Shown one piece after another: positions 1 to 10,895 of a DNA stretch of 64,000 nucleotides (its first letter is position 1; the number at the start of each line of letters is the position of its first letter). This stretch comes from Acanthaster planci. Lineage: Eukaryota > Echinodermata > Asteroidea > Valvatida > Acanthasteridae. The notes beneath the pieces were generated by a model that saw only the letters and a program-made list of their open reading frames with translations, was not told the DNA's origin and did no database searches. Where the stretch lies: the NCBI RefSeq assembly GCF_001949145.1, contig NW_019091459.1, positions 1,183,475 to 1,247,474 of the forward strand, read 5' to 3'. A program made the translations under genes and the position numbers.

Positions 1-272
1 AGCTTCTGAACATGAAAGATCACCAGAAGATTAAATTTCGTTAAGTTGTTACTATTCTGTTAACGAACCTTCCAGAAAATTCAGCGTGGGTAAAAAGCTT
101 ACAACTTATTATTAGTGTAATCTGGTTTCATTTTTTAATTCCTTTCGTCTCCAAGACGTTTTGAAGAGGTTAGTTCTTTAATGAAGGTTTCTAGTTTGTA
201 CTGGAATGGCACGAACGCAAAGATACAAGCATTCCGATAGGATGGCTTTGAAGAACCTGATGTAAGGCTCAC

Positions 273-446
273 TTGTTATCGTGCAGCTTCCACCATACAT
301 TTCTCCTCCTTCACCGAGAAGATTGCTATTATTGTATTGGCCATCTCTAACTTTGAGAGCAGCACGTGAAGAATATTCATTTCCGACAATGGACGACTGC
401 CCCACTGAAGTGCGTTCGACGTCTAATTCCGTCTCAGCCTTTATCT
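273..446 (-). CDS. Left lectin gene exon 6: lectin domain 2, N-terminal third
   Basis: A 174-bp exon, phase 1 to phase 1, with acceptor TGTCTACAG and donor GTGAGC. It encodes AETELDVERTSVGQSSIVG, then DGQYNNSNLLGEGGEM and YGGSCTIT. It is closest to the right gene's domain 2 exon at 62170-62343, which also starts with an ETELDL-type segment. The matching middle exon is not present in bases 1-272, so it must lie outside the window. Confidence 0.85.
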
Positions 447-3400
447 CTGTAGACAACAAGGATAAAACCAAGAGGGTTTGTATTAAACAATTAGCACGGT
501 GGGGTAGCAATTAATTAATTTGACTTTAATATTATCCAGTGAAGTAAATGAAGCATATCGTTTCCAAATTGGGACCAATTCCGATTCTTCTGGGGGTTAG
601 TAGGATGCAATGGTACGCACTTCAGAAGTTTATCTCCTGATGTAACACAGGAACTGAAAATAAGTTGAGGGGAAGTAAAACTCTTCATGTATAGTTAAAG
701 GGGCCACGGCCAACCAAACCCCTAGAAAGTGCATATATATCATTTTGTAGAGTACGTTATCAGTGTAATGTGCCCTTCATAGCGACCAAGCACAAGTCAC
801 CAAGGTTTCACAAAAGTTGAATGTCAAGAAATTGCCACTTACTCCTCGTTTTAAAACTGCACAATGATTTATTTCCTTGTCTTTGCAAGTGACTTTTAGC
901 TTGCTAGCTATCAGCACCACTTGCATTGATATTAAAAACTTTTGGTTTTAATAACTGACAGGTCTATACTATAACACCCGATCGTAATCTGGGAACTTCA
1001 AAATTTAAAAGTTTTACTCAACCTTGTGAATTAAACGTTTTAAGATGTTGGAATAGGAGACTTCGAGACGCATGGTGGTGGCAGACAAAACGACCCTTTT
1101 TGGTTGATTTGGGCATGCGCGTGCAGTTCTAGGCATGCGTGTTAGTTATGAGCAAGCGCACAACCGAGGAAAAGGACGGGTTTGTCTGCTGCCACCATCC
1201 GTCTCAAAGTCTCCCATTCAGGACACAGTTAAGGTCCTCCAGAATTCCTAAATCAAGACTTATAAAAAATAATACCGTGGCTTTACATAACTAATGATGA
1301 CATACATCAGGCAATCAACTGTCCCCCTTTGCCCCCGAATATAAGGCCCTCAGGTTTTTTGTTTTCAAATTGACCTAGTTAAGATGCTGTTCACACAGAG
1401 TCTCATACTAATTCTAACAGTTACTCTTAAAGAGCTGGGGGACAGTATCGTCCCTCATTTTCCCCCGATATTTACATATTGCATTTTCTTTCCCAAGAAT
1501 TTAGCCTCTCTTTTCGAATATTCAACACCCTTTTTGTGAAAATTGAACATACTATTTTTTTCCAGAGTTCTCAGCCCAAAAGGTTCACCTTCCACTGCCG
1601 TGCCTAATGTGTCCCAGTTGGCACATGTATTGGCCAACTTCAAATGACCATACGAAAGATGGAATTAAACCTTCACATTGGTACTGGTGAGCATACCAGT
1701 ATGACTGGGTTTGGGTAATGATTGGTGCAAACTGCTCTTGATTTATAGAGTTCATTCATCATGAGCTGCCTAGATTTCCCCAGCTCGTGTGTGGCTAACG
1801 ACCGACACAGTGACCGCAGGGCTAAACAGGGCTAAATGTAATCTGAGGTGCGCACAACCCTCGGAGGAGCCACGCCCAAACACGAACAGTGAGATTCTCG
1901 TCACCGGGTCAGTTCCCGGTACTGGCTGAACCCGCACGACTATTTTATGGTAGCTAATACACCCCAGGTCCCCTCTGACTACATTTCATCATACTGCTGT
2001 GGAAGTATAAGTAATACCAGGTCAAAACCCAAACAGCCGTGATCAGTCGGCACTTGTCTGTACACGGAGAGACCTAGTTCCTGATAAAGACCATTTTGAT
2101 CCTTGAAGTGGTGACTGATCTTCCAAGGATTATAACTCTGCTATGGTTGAGGTCTAGCCAATGGGATTTTACGGGCTTGTGTTGTATGCCTGGGGTGCGG
2201 ATTATAAGAAATCTCTGCCAAGTTGACCCATTGGGAAAAACGTTATGACCATACTTGGTGATACCTGTCGATCTGTATCACCGCCCCGTTGACCCCAGGG
2301 CTGGGCACCACAAAAAAGTAGCCTCAGATAGACACAGCTATATTAACTGGACAGAAATTATTAAAGATTTCGAATGTGGGCATCTTGGGGGCCAAATCAT
2401 ATAAACACCGGTGCCCCCCATAGTTGCGCCACTGGTCTTAGCTGGATGAAACTGTAACTGAGATGAGTACAACTTTGATTGAACGACAGACTAGTGGAAG
2501 CTTACCGTCAGGACACTGGTCCATTGGTATCGCCCAAACTCGAATTTCACACAACTGTAAAGTAGCATTGTCGGCTGGGATGCCGATCGTGAGAAACCTC
2601 CCTCCCATCGGTTCACTGCATTCAACTTCAATTGTCCCTCCAGGCACTGCAGCTTGTTCAGCGGTCACTGGTGATCCACAGGTAGGGTTTGCATTCAATT
2701 TGCGATATGGACTGTAGCCAAATTGGACCACTGCATCTGTCATTCTCTCGCCTTTCGGGGTAAAACAATGGAAAATAATTTGCTTAAAGTGTACCATTTG
2801 AAGTTTGGCCTAGAATCAGTGAGAAATCAGGGGAACCGACTATTCTAGGACTGCCTTTTCTAAGACGAATATGCCGACCGTAGTCGGTATGGTGGCCCTA
2901 AATCGACATGGCCAATCGTCAATATTGACATCAATATTTGCGACCAAATTTACGACCCACGTTTCGGTCGCAAAAACTGACGCCAATATTCACCACCAAG
3001 TTCACGACTCGCGTCCCCGGTCCCAAATACTGCTGCGAATTTTTTTTCCCAGCAAGAGAGCAAGTCTTGAATTTTGGTTGCAAATACTGACGATTGGCCA
3101 TGTCCCTTCAGGGCCACCATTAGTCTGTAATGAAGATAACAGACACGCCGAGTCTCTTTAGGATATTTTGGTTGACAACGTCAACTGACAATCATGAATG
3201 CGCTGACTGCACCACCCGACTGTACCCATAGAACCAATGCGACTACCTCCAAAGCAGAAAGCCGAGCAAAATTGCCCTGCAGACATTTCGTCACAGTTTT
3301 TAGGATGAGGAGGAAATGTGGAAAATTCGATTTTTTTGGAAATCAATTTTTCTCTCACTTCCTTTTCAAATTCGTATTTGACCCCGATTTTAACATGGTC

Positions 3401-6400
3401 CCACAAACAAAGAGAAATCATCAATACCAGAATGACATTAATGTTGCCAGGGGCACAAATGATGATGGCTGAATTTTGCTTTTCCAAGGAGAGACACTAA
3501 TCTGGAAGTTTCTCGTACACTACAAATTCTAAAGCTTGGAAGGGCAGAAAAGTTGAGATTTCATTTCTTTGAAGAGACACTAATCCTTGCTGCATTCACA
3601 GCTACCCCCGAGCACTCATGCGTGCCTCTTTCATAAAGAACACACTGAACAGAAGGATGTCACCGTAGGAAAACGTATGATTTTGTTAACGACAAAAATA
3701 AAGAAGCCCTCACCCCCTAGAGACAACACTTCAGAAAATATTTGCATGCAGTTATTGTATCCTAACTGTTATATCCCCTAAACCAAATGTCCATGGGAAC
3801 ACTTTAAACACCGCTGGGTTAGTTTTAGAATCCACTCTCTAGTCACTCTTCGATTATTGATGGTTTCTTGAATAACCCCCAAAAGGTCGTTCTCCCTATC
3901 TGCTTTGAGCAAAAGCACCCAATCATTGGTTCAATGAAAAGAACCATTTGCAAGGGGTGTTCAATTTGTAGGTAGCAAGGTTAGCGCGACGAATGCATCT
4001 CATAGTCGATCGTTAAGCAGAAAAGTGCAATTCCCAATTAAAGGAGACTTTATTATTGGAAAAAACATGCGCCCTCTCTCGGTACAGCTCGGGGCTCAAG
4101 CATATCTTATGATGTGCAAAGTTAACATTTAATCTGCGTATACAGATATCTCTATTCCTAGACGTGCCAAGTTGACATTTATTCCAAGAATAGAGATATC
4201 TATTGTTAATTAACAGAGATATCTCTATCTATTATCTTGAAGCTCAAGACCCTGGACCTACCTATTGTATTTCAAATACATAAGCCCATACCTGTATGAG
4301 CCACCTTCATGTCTAGTACATGTTTTGTAGCGAACCAATCTGTATAGGATGGAACGGATGACACGGATCGCCTTCTTGACGTATAGACCTACAGTTTTTC
4401 TTACTCTGCCTCGCAAAGAAAGCTACTTCGCCGAATTTCGCAGAGCTGGTCAACAGTTGGTAAAAAAGCAGTGCTTGTTGTAAAAGAAACGTGCTAACCT
4501 TAATCACTATTTCGTGGCAGTGTTTGACCTGGCTGTGGCTATGAATGCGCACGTATAGAGATTTCCTTTGTTTCAGTTTTCCTCCGAACTATTTGTACTT
4601 AAGTACTTTTCGTGTAGGGTATACTTAGGCCTATACGAATCCCCTGTTGATGTAAAATCTTGTGCCTCACTCTGAATTGAAACTGGGCCCAGGCCCCGAC
4701 GCTACAGAGACAGAATAATCTGTGCAGAGTCAATGGTGACTTACTGAAGCCGTCGCCACGGTTCAAAATGCTGACTTTGCTGATGCAGATTTCTTCTCTG
4801 AAGTGAGCACGCCAGTAAGGATTTTTTTGGGAATCTAAATTGAAAAAGGACAAACAAAAGACTCCATTAGGGAGTTTACGTTTATTCAAGGAAAAAAGGG
4901 GGCAGTTTGAGCCTTCAGAGCTCCTTCCTATGTACGTTCAATCAGTCATTGGACAAGGAACTCTTAGGGTTTTATTTATCGAATGTAAGCTCAAGGTTCC
5001 GTGGTCGGTAGTACCTGAACTTTGTTTCACTAGAAATGCTTGTTTTGTTTGCATGACATTCAAACCATAACAAATAATTTGGGGGATGAGCTCTTGACGA
5101 GGCAGAGAGTGAATGTGAACAAGCTTGCATACTAATCATTGTTGAACAGTAAACACGGGGCCGAGGGAAACTCAGACGGACTCATCACATCTCATTAGGT
5201 CGATAGTGCTTGGGGCATTCCTTATGAAAGTAGGCTAACTTTGGGAGAAAAGAGCGCTTGTTACAAAATATTCAGAGTACAAGCCCCCTTGATGCTCCAC
5301 CCTTGCCAAAAAAATGACAGTAACTTTCAAATAGGGCGTGTTCATCCCTGGGGGATGGTCCTTCACGTGGAGGGGCATGTCCACTATTCCAAGCCTTGAA
5401 CGCCTAATGTAGAGAGACAAAAGACATCCAGCTTACTTGTTATAGTGCAACTTCCACCGTACTCTTTCCCATCTTCACCGAGGAAATTGGAGTCACTGTA
5501 CCGTCCATCTACTGCTTTATCAGCAACTAGCCATAGCCGCCAACCCGGGAGAGCGGAACTCTGCTTGACAATTACGTCACGACTCCCTGTAAGGTTTACC
5601 TCCCTCTCACCGTTGGATGCTGCATGACAAATATTCAAAGCAAAACGCAAAACCAAATCGCTTGGTAGCTAAGAACATCACTGATCTACTTTGAACAAAC
5701 AACCACACAGACTATAGAGCTTTATAAAATTGCATGCTACTCGCCAGGTTTGATTGACATTGTTCAAAGTGTTGTGTAGTTATACCAATTAAAGCTGATG
5801 GTGAGAAAGAAAAGAGTGAAGGACAACAGCACATCAGCTGATAATGTGGATGTAACAACTACCTGCGAAAACACTCTCCTTGGTTGCAAAAACCAAGACG
5901 AAATTATGTATGGTTTGCCAATGCTGGTGCTTTCAATGACCAGGCTTGGGGAATCTGGCCATTACCTGATGAAGAGGTTTGTCCTTATCTCCTAAAATAA
6001 TCCGAGATCTGGGTTAGAATCCAACCCAAGCCATATCTGTGGATGGAATTTCAATTCATATTTTTCTTCACTGCCTTATTCTTATCGGGCTGTGCGCTGT
6101 GTCATGGATTCTTAAGGTTTATTTACTTATCAAATATCATACATTTGGAGTAAAGTGTATCTTTACTTTTCTTTTAAATGTTACCATAACAAATCAGCAG
6201 AAATGAACAATCGCATGGATTTAAAAGCAGGACTTCAATTTGATGGAGAAGTATATTCTTCAAGAGCCATTATAACATCTAAATTAAAAACGTACTACTA
6301 ATTGTTAAACAAAGGTTTGGCTTTTCTTTCATTTTACCCTCCCTCAAAAAATGGTGGACTGAGTCATCGTCCTCGGCGAATCGCCTCTCTTCCTATACTG

Positions 6401-8664
6401 CTGCTACGTAGGTAAGTGTTTGTGTCTACGACTGACCGGTCTTATGCGCGAAGTGCGGATCTTGGCAAAGTCTGGGCGGACATGTTGATTTTGTGACCCT
6501 AATGATGAAGGGGGCCGACGATGGGCAGCAGCTTGGCGTGCTTCACCCCGTGCCTCCATTTGGGCTGTCCCGATGTACTCGGAGTGTGAGAGGCCTTCAT
6601 GCCCGATCTTACGCCAGTGAGGCTGCTTCTTGGCCTCCGACTCCCACTTCTCCAGATCAATCCAGCACAGCTTGAGGGTTGACTTCAGGAAGTCTTTGTG
6701 CCGTTTATGCTGTCGTCTTTGGGATCGTCGTCCTTTGCACAGCTCACCAAGGAAGAGCGCCTTTTGGGATGCGTTCATCGCCCATACGTACAACATGGCC
6801 GACCCAGTGTAATTGCATGCATTTGATGAAGAACTCAGCACTAGTGATGTTGCATCTCCTGATGATCTCGGTGTTGGAAATCCCGTCTTGCCAGGCAATG
6901 CCATAGAGTTTCAGTAGGAAGTGCGGGTGAAATTATTCGATCAGTTCGGCAGGTGGGGTCGATAGGTTGCCCTTGACTCTCAGTCGTAATGTTGCGTGGC
7001 CAGAGAGACTCTTATCTTGGGGTGATGACTCTGATACCGCACTTGGAGCACCGGTGGTGTTCAAGTTATCCGTAGGAGGCATAAGATTTGTTGATGCGCG
7101 CCAAGATCGATCTCATTGTCAACCTTGGCATTCTGCAAAACAATCTTATGCGTACCTCACAATAATACACTTATAGATATCGGAAATTGCTACGACACCC
7201 TCAACGGATTTTCGATTAAAGCCTTTGATTTATATTTTATCCCCTAACAGAATGTTGAATAAACCTGAAATCACATTCGCTTTTGAATTGCCCCCTTTAC
7301 AAACACTTCAAGAGTGTTTTTCGCCACTGCACAAAAGAACATGTCTCTAAGATGGACTGATGAAACCACTATCACGCACTGCAACCGTGAAATCACTGCA
7401 CGTTCATCAAACACGTTCATCAAACAACAGATCAACGTTATCAATGTTCATTAATCCTGGCACTTTCTCCAAACTTTAAAATTCGTTCTACATACCTGAT
7501 ATTTTTTCCACAGGTTTCTCGATTTGACGGCCTTCTAAGCGCTTCAATAATTCCAGAAGATGACGATTCACTTCGTTCTAGAGTACATGCAAAATGAGAA
7601 GACAGCTCTTTCCAGATTGACAAGAAGCTCAGCATACTAAAAAAGGACACTTACAAATGTTCTGCCCTGAGGAAAACTATGACGAATACCAAGTTGTAAA
7701 GGACAGACAGGGGTAATCAGTTGAGAACTTTTCAATTAAATTAAAGACAGGTAATGAAATATAGTCTTACCTGATACATAAGTTGTCATTCGTTAATATG
7801 TCTTATGAAAACTTCACATTTCATTTCAGTATTAGGGATGCGTTTCGGTTTAATTCTTTTCGTGATAATGGTATAACTACCAAAGCTCGTGATCATTAAA
7901 CCCAGTAACAAATTACTACAGTTCTATAAGGTTGAAATAAGGATGACGGTGCATTTGTACTCGGATCAGCTATTTTTGAGTGAATGAGTTCTTGGAATTG
8001 ATTTTTCTATCAATGCCTATTTTCCTTTTTGCCCCAGTCAGGATCATTTTGCAAGTTATCATAAATTTCCCCGAAATGGAAGCTGGTACGCGTCACCCCA
8101 GTAATCCAGCGTTTTCCTTACTGTAATCTGTCACATTCATATAAACAGTTATCTTTTTTTTTTTTGCTCTGTGTTGGGTCAAAAGTGGTAACCTCAACAA
8201 TTAGGCCGGGGGGTCCGAGACGTTTGCAAAATGGTAGGTAGCAACCACACCGCGCCGATGAATACAGCAGTGACTTGCGCGCTTACGTACAAATCGAAGG
8301 AAAGAATTGATGAGTAGCCCGATCATCTGACTGGCTGGCTCGCGCGCATCGCTATGGTTGCAGATGTTTTCACCAGCGCGGTCTCGTTGCTACCGGACCC
8401 TTTGAAAAAATCCTGGATGACTCCCCCCTCCGCTTAATTGTTGACCGCAAGAATTCCATATACGGACCAACCAGATCAGTCTCATACGGTTTGTGCTCGG
8501 GGCGTCTAACGGGGTGTGGAACTCCTTACAATGCTGTTTCAATAATCGTAGTCCAATCTAGGTACAGCTCATGCCTACTTTAACAAACTTACCAATCTTT
8601 CTTCCCGTGCCAAAGCAAAAGCAGCTAGGCTTAGTGCCACCAGTAGGAAGAACAGGCGAGCCAT
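273..8664 (-). CDS. F-type-lectin-like secreted protein, left gene (partial, six exons)
   Basis: Exons in transcript order: 8664-8593, 7577-7496, 5619-5437, 4834-4745, 2751-2506, 446-273. Introns are GT/AG; the first is phase 0, the rest phase 1, and the spliced frame is open throughout. The product starts with a signal peptide, then a short leucine-rich helix, one complete lectin domain of about 173 residues and the first third of a second. Family hallmarks seen: YGGSC, NPYW, NRGDGFSER (the R-x-D-x4-R/K motif), CGSP and a closing LQLCEIRVW. Known of the family: F-type lectins (fucolectins) bind fucose in innate recognition. Odd: the usual sugar-contacting His upstream of the RxD motif aligns with Ile. 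The gene continues beyond the left edge. Naming rests on motif recall, but the gene structure is strongly supported by its mirror copy at 56916-63847. Confidence 0.85.
1051..1218. mobile_element. MITE with about 40-bp terminal inverted repeats
   Basis: The left arm at about 1052-1098 (AGGAGACTTCGAGACGCATG onward) is nearly the reverse complement of 1172-1216 (ending CGTCTCAAAGTCTCCC). The 70-bp centre holds alternating GCATGCG motifs. There is no coding potential. It lies in the intron between lectin exons 5 and 6, where the rest of 447-2505 shows nothing else I can name. Confidence 0.75.
2506..2751 (-). CDS. Left lectin gene exon 5: lectin domain 1, C-terminal third
   Basis: A 246-bp exon, phase 1 to phase 1, with donor GTAAGC; the acceptor ends CCGAAAG and has an unusually weak pyrimidine tract. 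It encodes SERMTDAVVQFGY, CGSPVTAEQAAVPGGTIEVE, GIPADNATLQLCEIRVW and ends CPD. Length matches the two C-terminal exons of the right gene exactly. Confidence 0.87.
2889..3120. mobile_element. MITE with long inverted repeats and an 8-bp target duplication (hAT-like)
   Basis: 2889-2925 and 3083-3120 are inverted repeats (ATGGTGGCCCT... with ...AGGGCCACCAT). The flanks 2881-2888 (TAGTCGGT) and 3121-3128 (TAGTCTGT) form an 8-bp duplication with one mismatch. hAT transposons make 8-bp duplications, so this is probably a non-autonomous hAT element. The interior repeats CGACC-type motifs. It sits in the lectin intron 2752-4744. Confidence 0.8.
3129..4744. other. Rest of left lectin intron 4 (no gene seen)
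   Basis: Mostly unique AT-rich sequence. The one structure seen is a short inverted repeat around 4143-4225, built on AGAGATATCTCT-like palindromes (AGATATCTCTATTC with GAATAGAGATATCT). Open frames here lack splice support or recognisable motifs. Confidence 0.5.
4745..4834 (-). CDS. Left lectin gene exon 4: lectin domain 1, middle third
   Basis: A 90-bp exon, phase 1 to phase 1, with acceptor AATTTAG and donor GTAAGT. It encodes SQKNPYWRAHFREEICIS and KVSILNRGDGF. The NRGDG segment carries the Arg and Asp of the RxD motif. It has the same length as the two middle exons of the right gene. Confidence 0.83.
5437..5619 (-). CDS. Left lectin gene exon 3: lectin domain 1, N-terminal third
   Basis: A 183-bp exon, phase 1 to phase 1, with acceptor ...CATGCAG and donor GTAAGC. 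It contains DKAVDGRYSDSNFLGEDGKE and YGGSCTIT. It is 9 bp longer than its three paralogues of 174 bp; the extra residues lie around WRLWLVA. The CTIT position is where canonical F-type lectins carry C-x-H-T. Confidence 0.85.
6400..6970 (-). pseudogene. Non-LTR retrotransposon remnant, 3' end of ORF2 (LINE copy 2)
   Basis: Minus-strand frames read like the C-terminus of a metazoan LINE reverse transcriptase protein. With one frameshift they give YGIAWQDGISNTEI, then HWVGHVVRMGDERIPKGALL and GELCKGRRSQ. The other frame continues with KSTLKLCWIDLEKWE, PHWRKIGHEG and a decayed C-terminal zinc finger (HVRPDFAKIRTSRI, then RRHKH). The Cys residues of the finger are partly lost. It sits inside the left lectin intron 5620-7495, in the same orientation as the gene. 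Confidence 0.75.
7496..7577 (-). CDS. Left lectin gene exon 2: leader helix
   Basis: An 82-bp exon between a CTCTAG acceptor and a GTATGT donor; phase 0 in, phase 1 out. It encodes NEVNRHLLELLKRLEGRQ and then EKPVEKIS. The HLLELLKR core is shared with the right gene's exon 2 and with the stranded exon at 39273-39330. It is 24 bp longer than those. The pattern suits an amphipathic helix (inference). Confidence 0.8.
8195..8443. mobile_element. MITE-like element with about 20-bp inverted repeats
   Basis: 8195-8214 (CAACAATTAGGCCGGGGGGT) is roughly the inverse of 8421-8443 (CTCCCCCCTCCGCTTAATTGTTG). A second inner pair (GGTAGCAACCA near 8234 and GTTGCTACCGG near 8385) supports a folded element. 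Located in left lectin intron 1 (7578-8592). Confidence 0.5.
8593..8664 (-). CDS. Left lectin gene exon 1: signal peptide
   Basis: Start codon at 8664-8662. It encodes 24 residues, MARLFFLLVALSLAAFA followed by LAREERL, a standard signal peptide with a likely cut after AFA. The donor GTAAGT follows directly, in phase 0. The right-hand lectin gene has the same 72-bp arrangement when read from its second Met, which supports this start. No obvious TATA box was found just upstream on this strand. Confidence 0.85.
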
Positions 8665-10107
8665 CTTGGCAGGAGGAAGGGTTGTCTACTGGGCACATAT
8701 ACACCTCACGCTGTGTAGAGGTGGGCGCTGTCGACCGTGCTTGTTCTAAGTGGTCTTGCTGCTTTACACAGCACGTCACTGCTTCTACGCTCGTCAGTGA
8801 CTCTATGATTGAAAACCTAGGTTGTATTGTGTTCTTATTTGTATCACACAGAAGTCCCTATTCGGCACAGAATTCCCTGGATAACAAGTTGTATGTCTGA
8901 AAAGAACTGATGTGAATACACCACGACCTCTCTAAGCCACCTTAACACAGTATCTACCCGACGAGGTAATAATACGGCATGTAATGTTCAGTGATTCCAT
9001 TCACAGAGGCGAACACTTTCAGCCTTCCATCTGCACATATCTCTTCCTTGTTGCTGTAATTTACATAAGCGTGAAATCCGGAGAAAAAGAATGCCCCCTC
9101 ACACATGTTTGGATTTAACAAGGGGCACGTTTTTTATCAACTCCCCCTTTCGGCACTGATCAGCATGAAATGATTACAGTGACTTTTTACAACTTTCCAA
9201 AAATGTAAATTGTAAAAATTGTATTTAAAGCTGTAAAGCATGTTTTTTCAGAGGTACGTTAATTAAAAAGACTGTGTGATGAACAGCGCCACTTCACATG
9301 TCCAATCCATGGCCTGGAAATTGTGTTGCAAACTACCATTCACCAATCGTTACCCTTTTTGTTAGTGGTGGATATGCGTCGAAAAGAGTCCAAAACAGTG
9401 GAGAGTAACGGCTTTGTTAAGGTTTCAAGTATTTCTCAAGAACCTACATTCTTTATTTTTAGTAGTTTTATAATAAAAAGACCAAACAAGCAGAGTGAGA
9501 AAAGGCATAAGAGCTGTAAGTTGCCATCCGGCAATCCACAAAAACCCTGATGAACTTTCCGTTAAAAACACGTGGAAATAATTGGGCTTATATGATATGA
9601 TACACTAAATAAAGGAGCTTTATGATGCAGGTAGAAAAAATCAGCAAGAATTTCATAAACATGATATCAATGCATATCATTATCAACAGTACCGAAAAAG
9701 TGAAGAAATTTGTTTGACAATTTCAGCCATGTGCAGCCACAAGTCCGCCCCTTCTATCGTTTTAACTACCGCACTTCAAGTGAAGGTCGGTTGAATTCTT
9801 TTGTCTAAAATGAAACTAACCAAATCCTTGGTATATAATCGAAAAACCCTAAAAAAAATAGAAGCATCGATGCAGTGCGACTCTGTGATTTCATGTTGTT
9901 TCGTCAGATGCCAAGTAAAGCGAGTCCACGTGGGTATTGTCTGCGGGCCTTCCTTACCCACAAATCCCCCAGACAAAGGTTACTGAGGATGTTATGTTGT
10001 TGTTGTTTTAATGGCACCTGCAGCTACTCAGGCTACTTGTGCTAATAGCTATACGTTTATTCGTAACCTTTATTAATCAGCATCACATTACGGAGTTAGG
10101 AAAAATG
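8665..10107. other. Intergenic region upstream of the left lectin gene
   Basis: It should contain the 5' untranslated sequence and promoter of the minus-strand lectin gene. No clear TATA box or paralogous promoter block was found. Nothing coding is supported. Confidence 0.4.
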
Positions 10108-10252
10108 TCCAGTTTTAGAGGTAGGAGGAAACCGGAGTACCCAGAGACAACTTGCCCGAGCGAGTATGGACTGGAAACCAAACGGGCGAGGCTGGGACTC
10201 TAACCCAGGCTTCATTGGTGCAAAGTTAGGAAAGAACCAGGTTACAGATACA
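10108..10252 (-). mobile_element. tRNA-derived SINE (copy 1)
   Basis: On the minus strand it reads GGTTCTTTCCTAACTTTGCA, then a B-box-like GGGTTAGAGTCCCAGCC, and ends with GGTACTCCGGTTTCCTCCTA, a 3' part common to invertebrate SINEs. Related copies occur at 36295-36440 and 54220-54365. The A box is degraded. Confidence 0.6.
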
Positions 10253-10445
10253 AAGGAGATTCTAAGAGTCCAATTCATAGCGGCCTTGCTGATAATCTGT
10301 CTAGCCAGGGCTATTTCGCGCAATGCGCTTTACTTTTTAGTTAGCGGGCCGTATAATGCGACCATCCTGCTTTCTTTGCAATTTGGAATCCTATTCATGG
10401 TGTACCGCAACATTTCTAAGCGCCTCACCTGCTATTTTTGGTCTC

Positions 10446-10748
10446 ACAATGCCGTCAGATTGAAGCAGAGCTTGATTTATCGAGTCACAGCAAACTGGTC
10501 TTTATTCACCAACCTCCAGCCAAGGAGTGATATATACCCAGCAAGAAATGAGACCGAGGGGTACCCCCCCCTAACATGTCCAATCCCTATACACATTCCA
10601 GACTATTGTTACTTAACACATCCCCACAATGCCGTCAGATTGAATGCAAAGCTCTAATTTATCGAGTCACAGCAAACTGGTCTTTATTCACCAACCTCCA
10701 GCCAAGGAGTGATATATACCCAGCAAGAAATGAGACCGAGGGGTACAT
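10446..10748. repeat. Imperfect tandem duplication, unit about 180 bp
   Basis: 10446-10565 recurs at 10626-10748 almost unchanged (from ACAATGCCGTCAGATTGAA to AATGAGACCGAGGGGTAC). The unit includes the end of the MITE family D copy next to it, so the MITE edge was duplicated too. Open frames through here are repeat-derived. Confidence 0.85.
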
Positions 10749-10895
10749 CCCTAACATGTCCAATCCCTATACACATTCCAGACTATTGTTACTCAACACA
10801 TCCCCCAAAATGTCTGAAAGGAATTCCCCAGATTCATGCGAGACAATGACCAACACAAAGCAGGGGGGGTTCTCTCCGTCTCATACCTTGCTGCA
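10715..10895 (-). mobile_element. MITE family D, copy 1
   Basis: Inverted termini: CAGCAAGAAATGAGACCGAG at 10721-10740, and the inverse at about 10875-10893 (TCCGTCTCATACCTTGCTG). The interior contains GTCCAATCCCTATACACATT and GACAATGACCAACACAAAG. Other copies are at 27925-28090, 44745-44915, 48955-49115 and 59055-59233. No coding capacity. Confidence 0.75.

Noticed and set aside
5930-6050. tRNA-like B box GGGTTAGAATCCAACCC
   Set aside because: No A box or cloverleaf at the proper distance; at most a SINE scrap.
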